From positions 1 to 7,499 of the forward strand of contig JAEWOQ010000197.1 of NCBI GenBank assembly GCA_023460875.1: DNA of 7,499 bases. The letters run 5' to 3'. A program made the position numbers and the translations under genes. The DNA is from Pseudomonadota bacterium (lineage in GTDB: Bacteria; Myxococcota_A; Polyangia; Polyangiales; Polyangiaceae). The notes under the pieces are model-generated. The model did not search any database and was not told the origin of the DNA. It worked only from the letters and a program-made list of their open reading frames with translations. How positions within the stretch are numbered: position 1 is the stretch's first letter; every line of letters begins with the position of its first letter. Shown here piece by piece: positions 1-7,499 of the stretch.

Positions 1-2813
<2,813 letters not shown>

Positions 2814-3123
2814 GGGGCACCGAGGTTCATGGAAACGAGCCGTAGTATATCGAAAAGCGGGGAAAACCCGAGCTCCGACGCGGACGCCTCGACGCGCCTC
2901 GGGCAGCCGTGTCCGGGGAACCTTGACCACAGAAGCAGAGCCTGGAGAACCCCCAGTTCGCTGCGCTTCGACGAAACGCACCTGCGCCCAAGCTCACGGG
3001 GCTTCACATTTGCTCGGCCACGCTCCCCTCCGGGCGAAAGGTTTCACAGACCTCGCAGCGCTGATGCATGGCCAGAGCCTGCCCATCACCCGCTCTCGGA
3101 CAAGTCTTGTTGCCGCTCGAAAC
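2814..3123. other. Gene-poor interval between pglZ and the tautomerase gene
   Basis: I see no convincing gene in these 310 bases. A 65-codon minus-strand frame (2810-3007) ends in a TGA overlapping the pglZ ATG, but its predicted protein has no recognisable domain and no normal coding look. A short perfect inverted repeat (acaag-t-cttgt) lies near 3102-3112 but has a one-base centre and no T tract, so it is not a terminator. The interval has AT-richer patches compared with pglZ and may be decayed sequence left at the junction of an insertion. Confidence 0.5.
2844..2849 (-). promoter_or_regulatory. Possible -10 element for pglZ
   Basis: Read on the minus strand, the hexamer is TATACT, one base from the TATAAT consensus, in a locally AT-richer patch (2841-2878) of an otherwise very GC-rich window. 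It lies about 31 bases before the pglZ ATG. No convincing -35 hexamer is found at 16-18 bases spacing. If real, it would give pglZ its own promoter after separation from its upstream gene. The call rests on one hexamer only. Confidence 0.3.
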
Positions 3124-3513
3124 TCACCTGCGCACTTCATAGCTGAGCTGGACCTCATCGCCATGGTAGCCCCGAAAGCCCCAGTTCTCGGGAGGGCTCT
3201 CGTAGAGGCAGATTTCGAGATCCTGGGGTGCGATGCCGAGCTCCGCCTCGATGCGATCGAACAGCAGACGTACGAGCCGTTTTTTGGTCGCCGCGGTGCG
3301 CCCGCCCATCAAACTGATCTCGAGGATAGTGTAGTCTTCGGTCCTCCCGGCCGGCATGACGAAGTCCTCCGGTTCGAGGCGAATGAACCGATGAGCTCGC
3401 TTGTCGGCGGGCATGCCGAGTGCGTCCATCACACATCCGTGAATGACCCGCGAGAGCTCCTGCCGTCGGGGCCCGAGACGCCCGGCCACCCCGAAGATTT
3501 TTACCTGTGCCAT
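3124..3513 (-). CDS. Tautomerase-family protein (Tautomerase_2-like), lacking the usual catalytic proline
   Basis: The 129-residue product has the pattern of small tautomerase-superfamily proteins: a start of M-x-Q-V-K-I-F-G, then LSRVIHGCVMDALGMP (20-35), KRAHRFIRLEPEDF (38-51), YTILEISLMGGRT (61-73), a helix with LLFDRIEAELGIAPQDLEI (83-101), and ENWGFRGYHGDE (109-120). Family members are normally about 125-130 residues, so it is full length. The superfamily uses the N-terminal proline exposed after Met removal as catalytic base; here codon 2 is GCA (Ala), one base from CCA (Pro). Activity may be altered or lost. The start at 3513 was chosen because the frame's extension to 3654 adds 47 residues without family similarity and runs into the plus-strand transcription unit. 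No clear ribosome-binding site is seen. The substrate is unknown. It lies on the pglZ strand, 310 bases before it, and need not be functionally linked. Confidence 0.85.
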   Translation of the reverse strand: MAQVKIFGVAGRLGPRRQELSRVIHGCVMDALGMPADKRAHRFIRLEPEDFVMPAGRTEDYTILEISLMGGRTAATKKRLVRLLFDRIEAELGIAPQDLEICLYESPPENWGFRGYHGDEVQLSYEVRR

Positions 3514-3646
3514 GCTCGGGGAGGCTAGGTACGGCCGCGCTAGGAGCGCAACCGTCCGGGCGCTCGCAGCCACATGGGTCATGTTCGACGTGCGTCCTGG
3601 TCCGTTAAGATACCGGCGATGGGGTGCTGCCCGCGCTCTGTTGCTC

Positions 3647-3949
3647 ATGGACACCTACATCTACGGCTTCACGTTGCAGGAGACGAGCTGGAGCGTCGAT
3701 GCCGCCTCCCCGCGAACGGCGGAGGATTTGGGTGCCGAGCCTGCATTCCCGCACCTGAGCGAGGCGGCTGCCCGTCGCGTGCACTGCCTAGACGGGTCCG
3801 ACGAGCGGAATTGTCCTGACTATTGGACTTGTACGGATGCAACTCATGGTGTGCTACCATGGCAAGTGTGTGACGGGGTTCGGGACTGCCTCGACGGATC
3901 GGATGAAGACGAGTCACGCCGCGACTACGAGCGAGATCACGGGCCATGA
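3647..3949 (+). CDS. Small LDL-receptor class A-like protein, probably frameshifted or 5'-degraded
   Basis: From ATG 3647 the product is 100 residues. Residues 46-56 (HCLDGSDERNC) look like the end of one LDLa repeat, and 56-87 like a second, ending CDGVRDCLDGSDE, with the calcium-cage acids D76, D80, D86 and E87. LDLa modules are calcium-binding, disulfide-stabilised extracellular domains; they occur in some large bacterial genomes. The second repeat lacks the third cysteine (HGVLP instead of GxCIP) and a final cysteine. No signal peptide is visible from 3647, nor from the earlier in-frame ATGs at 3581 and 3443, which is odd for a disulfide domain. Just before 3782 the next frame encodes a plausible first half of the first repeat, suggesting a small indel. 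The stop overlaps the lipoprotein start as ATGA, so the two are probably cotranslated. The start is uncertain; this may be a pseudogene fragment. Confidence 0.5.
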   Translation: MDTYIYGFTLQETSWSVDAASPRTAEDLGAEPAFPHLSEAAARRVHCLDGSDERNCPDYWTCTDATHGVLPWQVCDGVRDCLDGSDEDESRRDYERDHGP

Positions 3950-4863
3950 ACGGTGAGTGCACATCGGAGAGCAAGGGACGATGTCGGCCATCGGCCGCTC
4001 GAACACGGTGTGGTTCCGAGTGTCGCGCGCGGGTCACTCGTGGAGTTCTTGCGTTGGCGTTGGTGTGCTTTCCTTTGGCCTGTGGTGAGGTGACGACCTC
4101 CACCACCTCGGATGGGGCTGACGGCACTCCGAGCGGAGGGGCAGCGGCCGATACGGGGGGCACTTCTGGGGCCGGCGGTGCGACCGGTGGCGCGAGCTTC
4201 GCCGCTTGTTCGGTGATCGACGGCGACTTCTGTGACGAGCTGGACGGCGTCGCTTGCCAAAACCCCACCTTGAGCAGCGCGCTGGTGTGCAATGACGGGC
4301 TGTGGCGTCAAAATCCGGTGGGACTCCGCGCAGCCTGCCCGCCGCTCTTCCCGGAGCTGGACTCGCCCTGCCGTGGCGACCAGGTCTGCAGCTACACGGG
4401 TCAGCTCCTGCCAGGCTGCGACGAGGCGCCTCGTCGGATCGCTCGCTGTGTGGGGCGTCTTTGGACGAGTGAGCTTCCGCTTCGCTGCGGTGACGACGCT
4501 GCCTGTAGCTTCGTGGAGGGGATATGGACAGCGACAGTCGACGCCCAAGAAGACGAAACTGTCGAATCCCCCGGCTGCGGCATTCATGGAGATGCGGGAT
4601 GGCGCTCATTTCGGCTGTCTCGGTCGGAAGCCGGAGGCTGGAGCATCGCCGGGTCTTGGGCGGCTGCTAGCGTCGAAGGATGTGAGGTCCGCCTTTTTCG
4701 CGACTGGACCTACCAAACCGAGCATGAAACCGATTCTTGGTCGGAGACGCTGACGGTTGACTTGACCGCAGGCGAGCCGGCTGCGGGCCACCTTCTCCAG
4801 GAGGACTCCTGCGGCGGAAACTTGCTGCGAAGCGCGTCGTTTGCTTTCAAGTCGGAGTTGTAG
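3946..4863 (+). CDS. Predicted secreted Cys-rich lipoprotein, function unknown
   Basis: The product is 305 residues. A hydrophobic segment (33-45, GVLALALVCFPLA) precedes Cys46, a probable lipidation site, although Pro at -3 is not a standard lipobox residue. A Gly/Ser/Thr/Ala-rich linker (about 49-80) follows, then a Cys-rich region (about 83-190) with repeated C-x(2-3)-G-x-W style motifs (CNDGLW, CVGRLW) and CPPLFPELDSPC, then a beta-rich C-terminal domain (about 190-305) with further cysteines. This layout is familiar from surface lipoproteins of myxobacteria. The 32-residue stretch before the hydrophobic segment is long and has four cysteines, so the true start may differ, but no other in-frame ATG or GTG lies between. 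ATG 3946 overlaps the stop of the LDLa-like ORF (ATGA), suggesting one transcription unit. Its 3' end overlaps the oppositely oriented ADP-ribosylglycohydrolase gene by 17 bases. GC content around the start of this unit is lower than in pglZ. Confidence 0.75.
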   Translation: MNGECTSESKGRCRPSAARTRCGSECRARVTRGVLALALVCFPLACGEVTTSTTSDGADGTPSGGAAADTGGTSGAGGATGGASFAACSVIDGDFCDELDGVACQNPTLSSALVCNDGLWRQNPVGLRAACPPLFPELDSPCRGDQVCSYTGQLLPGCDEAPRRIARCVGRLWTSELPLRCGDDAACSFVEGIWTATVDAQEDETVESPGCGIHGDAGWRSFRLSRSEAGGWSIAGSWAAASVEGCEVRLFRDWTYQTEHETDSWSETLTVDLTAGEPAAGHLLQEDSCGGNLLRSASFAFKSEL

Positions 4864-5833
4864 CGAGGGAGTCGACCAGCGCCGACGCCAGGGGCTCGAC
4901 CGTCTCCTTCTCCGCCAGGTGCTCGACCCAGTGCGGTGGGATCTGGGAGAAGCCGAAGCGAATGCCGGCGACGCCGCCCGCCACGGCCGCCGTCGTGTCC
5001 GTGTCGTTGCCCAGGGCGATGGCGCGCCGTACCACCTCCGCGAAGGAGCTCCCTTGCATGGCCAAACGAGCCGAATGCAGACAATCGACCACGTAACCAG
5101 TGCCCGAGCCCTGGGGCGGCTCGTCGGGACGAACGTGCCTGTCCAGCTCCTCGGACACCAACGGATCCGCGGCCGCGAAGCGCCGCAGCGACGCCACCGC
5201 GACGCGCCACGGCTCCTCCTGCTGCCGGAGCAGCGCCCGGGCCCACAGGCAATACAGAGCGCAGCTCAGCTGCGAGCGCAGGTGCCCGTGGGTGATCAGG
5301 GATTGCCGCATGGCGGCGCGAATCAGCTCCTCGTCGGACCCTCGATGCCACAGTGCGAGGGGCAACACGCGCATCAACGAGCCGTTGCCGTTCGAGCGCT
5401 CCCCCGCCGGTCCCGCCTCCTCCGGCGCGACGCCCGCCCGCAGCGCGCCCAACGCTTCGGAGGTCTGGATCCCCACGTCAAAGACGAGCCCCTCGACGGC
5501 CATGTACCCCCGCTGGCGCCAGTCGAGGAGGCGACGCGCCAAGTCCCCGAGGTCGAGCCCGTCGCAGTGGAGGAGCGACGCGAGCAAGCAGAGCGCGTGC
5601 GCCCCATCATCGGACCAGGCCCCCACGGGCGCGCCGGGATGCGCCCGCCGAAAGCCCACCGGGGGGACCACGTCGAGCTCCCCCAGGGGCGGCAACTCCT
5701 CGGGCCGCCGAAACTCGAAGGGCACCCCGAGCGCGTCCCCGATCAGGAGCCCATACAGTCCCCCGAGGACGCGGTCCTGCAGCCCCGCTGCGTCAGGGAA
5801 GTCGTCGGAATGAACGTCATCAATCATGGTCAC
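4847..5833 (-). CDS. ADP-ribosylglycohydrolase family protein (ARH/DraG-like)
   Basis: These cytoplasmic hydrolases remove ADP-ribose from proteins or small molecules using a two-metal (Mg/Mn) centre. The 328-residue product is of normal length. Seen: GGLYGLLIGDALGVPFEF (24-41); GAWSDDGAHAL (71-81) with the S-D-D metal motif, where the usual following Thr is Gly77; ERSNGNGSLMRVLPLAL (145-161); ITHGH (180-184); GSGTGYVVDCLHSA (242-255); and the C-terminal metal motif GNDTDTTAAVAGGVAG (275-290) with D277, D279 and T280. All principal motifs are present, so it is probably active. The substrate cannot be read from sequence; relatives reverse Arg, Ser or nucleic-acid ADP-ribosylation, and some act as antitoxins or immunity proteins. 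The start is GTG 5833 or ATG 5827, with no clear ribosome-binding site. It follows the 445-residue gene by 66 bases on the same strand and is probably cotranscribed. No ADP-ribosyltransferase motif is visible in the window. Confidence 0.92.
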   Translation of the reverse strand: MTMIDDVHSDDFPDAAGLQDRVLGGLYGLLIGDALGVPFEFRRPEELPPLGELDVVPPVGFRRAHPGAPVGAWSDDGAHALCLLASLLHCDGLDLGDLARRLLDWRQRGYMAVEGLVFDVGIQTSEALGALRAGVAPEEAGPAGERSNGNGSLMRVLPLALWHRGSDEELIRAAMRQSLITHGHLRSQLSCALYCLWARALLRQQEEPWRVAVASLRRFAAADPLVSEELDRHVRPDEPPQGSGTGYVVDCLHSARLAMQGSSFAEVVRRAIALGNDTDTTAAVAGGVAGIRFGFSQIPPHWVEHLAEKETVEPLASALVDSLATTPT

Positions 5834-5899
5834 GGACCCAGAGGGCGGGCTGAGGGCGCTCCCGGCAATGCGGTCTGACTCCTCGGCTGTCCGGACACC

Positions 5900-7237
5900 T
5901 CACCCTTCGTAGTCGAGCCCCAGCTCCCTCCAGAGCGGTTCGAGGCTGATCTCCGCCAGCTGCGGTAGGCTCCGTAGCGTCTGCTCCTGACCGACGAGCC
6001 ACGCGCGGGCTTGCTCGCGGCCGCCCTCGGTCTGCACCAGCTCGACGAGGGAGCGATCGCCGAACATGGGGATGGGGCCGCGCATCGAGCGGCGGACCTG
6101 CTCGAGGACGGCAGAGGCCAGCGCGTCCTCGACCTCCGGCGAGACAGGCACCTCCGCGACGCGAAGCTCCGGCTCGTCCTCGTCGTCCTCCTCCTCCTCC
6201 TCGTCGAGGAGCTCGAGCCAAGGGTGGTCTCCCTCCTCGTCGAACTCGGGGTTCCTCGGGAAAGTCTCCGGCAGATCGGGGACACCCGCCAGGGCGGGAC
6301 AGCCGTTGACCTTCCCCGCGAACGCCTCATCGACGAACTCGATCCAGTAATCGGGGGAGGGGCCGCGCTTCATGTGTCGGTGGAGCCGCTGCGCTGGAGA
6401 GTCGGCCGCGCCCGCGGGAGCGCGCTTGGCCTTCTTGCGCTTGCCCTTGTCCCGCGAGGCCCCTCCCTTGCCACCAGCGGGCGCCTTCCCGGGCGTACCC
6501 AGCTGGCGAGCGAAGTACTCACGCCACGCGTCCTCGGAGCTCAGCAGAACGTAGGGCGTCGTCAGGACGAAGCTTCGATCGGGCAACTCGACGATGCGCG
6601 CCAGATAGCCGAGCCCAGCGCGAAACCACGGCTCCATGACCTCGGCCCGCCACTGCCGCCCCGTCACGGGGCAGCGCAGCCGAGCCGTTCCCGGGTCGTC
6701 TGCGTCCTCTCCAAGCGCTTCGCACCACACCACGTGGAGCCGTGACGCGGCGAAGGCCTCCGCGTGGGACGAGAACTCCGCGGGCGCGCCCAGGTGCCGC
6801 AACACGAACGCGGCCACAGAGAGCGGGCTCTCGCTTGCGACCCCCTGCGTCCGGTCCGACATGACGTGAAGCACGAGGAACGAGTCGAGGACGGCCGAGC
6901 CCTTTCCGCCGCAGTCGTACACTTCGTCGATCTCCTCCATCCGTCGGGCGAGCGAGACGAAGCTCGGCGACTCGAACAGGAGCCCCTGAGCGAGCGAGAG
7001 CGCGTGCCTGAAGCACTCGAGCGGCCCGCGCTGGGTCCCGTCGTCCTGCGACGCGTCGTCCTGCGGCGCGTAGTCCTGGGTCCCGTCGTCCTGCGACGCG
7101 TCGTCCTGGGTCCCGTCGTTCTGGTCGTCCTGCGACGCGTCGCCGTGCGCCCTGAGCACTCTCCTCGCGATATGGTGTAGATCCTGCCGGGCGCGCTTCA
7201 GCTCCGCCGCGGCCAATGGCTGATGAACGATGACCAT
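5900..7237 (-). CDS. 445-residue protein of unknown function with pentapeptide repeats; possible distant SEC-C/DUF2384-type protein
   Basis: I do not recognise this gene with confidence. Seen in order: a short helical N-terminus (1-31); a hydrophilic tract (32-69) of DDASQ/DDGTQ pentapeptides; an apparently folded domain (70-246) including ASRLHVVWCEAL (164-175), RCPVTGRQW (188-196) and a beta-strand-like LARIVELPDRSFVLTTPYVLL (212-232); a basic linker (251-272, Lys/Arg/Gly-rich); a WIEFVDEAF helix (298-306); an acidic run (345-357); and a C-terminal helical region with PMFGDRSLVELVQTEGGR (390-407). That last motif and the 115-245 pattern recall, from memory, the long bacterial proteins that end in a LGGKTPREAARTPEGR-like segment (DUF2384-like, often with SEC-C motifs). 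No Cys-rich metal site is present. No catalytic motif or membrane segment is seen. ATG 7237 is the only sensible start. It precedes the ADP-ribosylglycohydrolase gene by 66 bases, which suggests a pair. Confidence 0.8.
   Translation of the reverse strand: MVIVHQPLAAAELKRARQDLHHIARRVLRAHGDASQDDQNDGTQDDASQDDGTQDYAPQDDASQDDGTQRGPLECFRHALSLAQGLLFESPSFVSLARRMEEIDEVYDCGGKGSAVLDSFLVLHVMSDRTQGVASESPLSVAAFVLRHLGAPAEFSSHAEAFAASRLHVVWCEALGEDADDPGTARLRCPVTGRQWRAEVMEPWFRAGLGYLARIVELPDRSFVLTTPYVLLSSEDAWREYFARQLGTPGKAPAGGKGGASRDKGKRKKAKRAPAGAADSPAQRLHRHMKRGPSPDYWIEFVDEAFAGKVNGCPALAGVPDLPETFPRNPEFDEEGDHPWLELLDEEEEEDDEDEPELRVAEVPVSPEVEDALASAVLEQVRRSMRGPIPMFGDRSLVELVQTEGGREQARAWLVGQEQTLRSLPQLAEISLEPLWRELGLDYEG
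7031..7144 (-). repeat. 15-base tandem repeat encoding [DD][A/G][S/T]Q pentapeptides
   Basis: There are seven units of 15 bases (7031-7045, 7046-7060, 7061-7075, 7076-7090, 7091-7105, 7106-7120, 7130-7144) plus one shortened 9-base unit at 7121-7129. Two unit types, ctgggtcccgtcgtc and ctgcgacgcgtcgtc, partly alternate, giving a 30-base higher-order period. The unit length and the 6-base deletion both keep the frame. It encodes residues 32-69 of the 445-residue protein and is likely to vary in copy number between strains. Confidence 0.9.
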
Positions 7238-7317
7238 GGCGGGAGGCTACAACGAATGTCGGGGCTGATCTGCCGGTTCCCCGCGCACCCCGATCTCTTC
7301 ATGGCGTCCGTGCGCCT
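7238..7317. other. Short spacer upstream of the 445-residue gene
   Basis: This spacer between the start of the 445-residue gene and the pglZ stub holds no recognisable gene. I see no strong promoter hexamers and no Shine-Dalgarno sequence before ATG 7237. Confidence 0.5.
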
Positions 7318-7404
7318 TCACGACGTCCGTCGCCCGTCGTGTCGAGGCTGCTCCCCCGGAACGACAACGACGACATCGGCAGATTCTGACGCAGGGGCGT
7401 TCAT
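7318..7404 (-). pseudogene. Remnant copy of the 5' end of pglZ
   Basis: From ATG 7404 the frame encodes MNAPASESADVVVV and ends at a TGA after 28 codons. The intact pglZ starts MNAPATESADAVVG, so about the first ten codons match and similarity then stops. Some differences in the shared part are at third codon positions (TCT versus TCC, GAT versus GAC), and two change residues (Ser/Thr at 6, Val/Ala at 11). The ATG overlaps the TGA of the partial upstream gene exactly as the intact pglZ start overlaps a TGA. It is a truncated duplicate rather than a functional peptide, although a short translated product cannot be ruled out. Confidence 0.7.
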
Positions 7405-7419
7405 GGGGCACCGAAGTCC
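7367..7419 (-). repeat. Right copy of the 53-base direct repeat over the pglZ start
   Basis: This is the partner of 2776-2828, with identity over 7390-7414 (25 bases) and 46 of 53 matches overall. It lies at the junction between the partial gene at the right edge and the gene-bearing insert, and it carries the pglZ start stub. Confidence 0.85.
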
Positions 7420-7499
7420 TCAGATGGCGCCCGTTCGTGCGACGTCGACCGGTCCTCCACCCTGTGCGGCGTCGCCCGTCCGCTGCCGCGGGGCGGCGC
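7401..7499 (-). CDS. 3' end of an unidentified upstream gene, partial
   Basis: A frame open from the right edge for 32 codons ends in a TGA at 7403-7401 that overlaps ATG 7404 as ATGA. The visible C-terminus is polar and Arg/Pro-rich, ending EDFGAP, with no recognisable motif. In BREX operons pglX is commonly the gene just upstream of pglZ, so this may be the tail of pglX, but nothing visible here proves it. The ATGA coupling and the duplicated context at 2813 support its being a real gene end rather than a chance frame; another frame is also open to the edge, so the call is tentative. Confidence 0.4.
   Translation of the reverse strand, partial: APPRGSGRATPHRVEDRSTSHERAPSEDFGAP

Noticed and set aside
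3102..3112. Short inverted repeat downstream of the tautomerase gene
   Set aside because: Five-base arms with a one-base centre and no T run cannot form a standard terminator hairpin.
3606..3611. TAAGAT hexamer as a promoter for the LDLa-lipoprotein unit
   Set aside because: Position relative to ATG 3647 is plausible, but no acceptable -35 hexamer is present and one hexamer alone is weak evidence.
4841..5878. Plus-strand open frame of 345 codons opposite the ADP-ribosylglycohydrolase gene
   Set aside because: The opposite strand carries all ARH-family motifs in one frame; this frame is an antisense artefact.
6011..6745. Plus-strand open frame of 244 codons opposite the 445-residue gene
   Set aside because: Antisense shadow; runs of Leu and Val opposite the acidic tract are a frame artefact rather than a membrane segment.
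7021..7150. Tandem repeats as a possible CRISPR array
   Set aside because: Units are contiguous 15-base repeats without unique spacers and stay in frame within a coding sequence.

Overview
The window is very GC-rich; one sampled 60-base line inside the first gene is 73% GC. Its gene content fits a myxobacterium or a related high-GC former deltaproteobacterium. The pointers are a Gly/Ser/Thr-linker lipoprotein with a Cys-rich domain, an LDL-receptor class A-like (LDLa) protein, and weak or absent Shine-Dalgarno sites. The organism is an inference, not a direct observation.

Layout. (1) Bases 1-2813, minus strand: a large PglZ-domain phosphatase-like gene that runs off the left edge. It is the alkaline-phosphatase-superfamily core protein of BREX phage-defence systems, and its N-terminal half most resembles what I remember of subtype-6-like PglZ. 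(2) Bases 2814-3123: about 310 bases with no convincing gene, possibly holding a promoter for pglZ. (3) Bases 3124-3513, minus: a tautomerase-family protein whose expected catalytic proline is alanine. (4) Bases 3647-4863, plus: a small LDLa-like ORF joined by an ATGA overlap to a secreted Cys-rich lipoprotein. These are the only genes on the plus strand, and the LDLa part appears to carry a frameshift. (5) Bases 4847-5833, minus: an ADP-ribosylglycohydrolase (ARH/DraG family). (6) Bases 5900-7237, minus: a 445-residue protein of unknown function with a pentapeptide repeat tract, basic and acidic linkers, and a C-terminal segment resembling SEC-C/DUF2384-type proteins. (7) Bases 7318-7499, minus: the 3' end of an unidentified upstream gene, overlapping by ATGA a 28-codon copy of the beginning of pglZ.

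The main observation is that the pglZ start region occurs twice, at 2776-2828 and 7367-7419 (46 of 53 bases identical, including 25 consecutive identical bases). In both copies a stop codon overlaps the pglZ ATG as ATGA. The right copy has the end of an upstream ORF but only a stub of pglZ. The left copy has the full pglZ but an unconvincing upstream ORF. The simplest reading is that an ancestral pair, upstream gene then pglZ, was split by about 4.6 kb of cargo, leaving a direct repeat on each side. In several known BREX loci extra defence genes lie between pglX and pglZ (for example brxU), so the cargo, above all the 445-residue gene plus ADP-ribosylglycohydrolase pair, is a candidate accessory defence module. 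The rest of the BREX operon would lie outside the window, so its presence is inferred.
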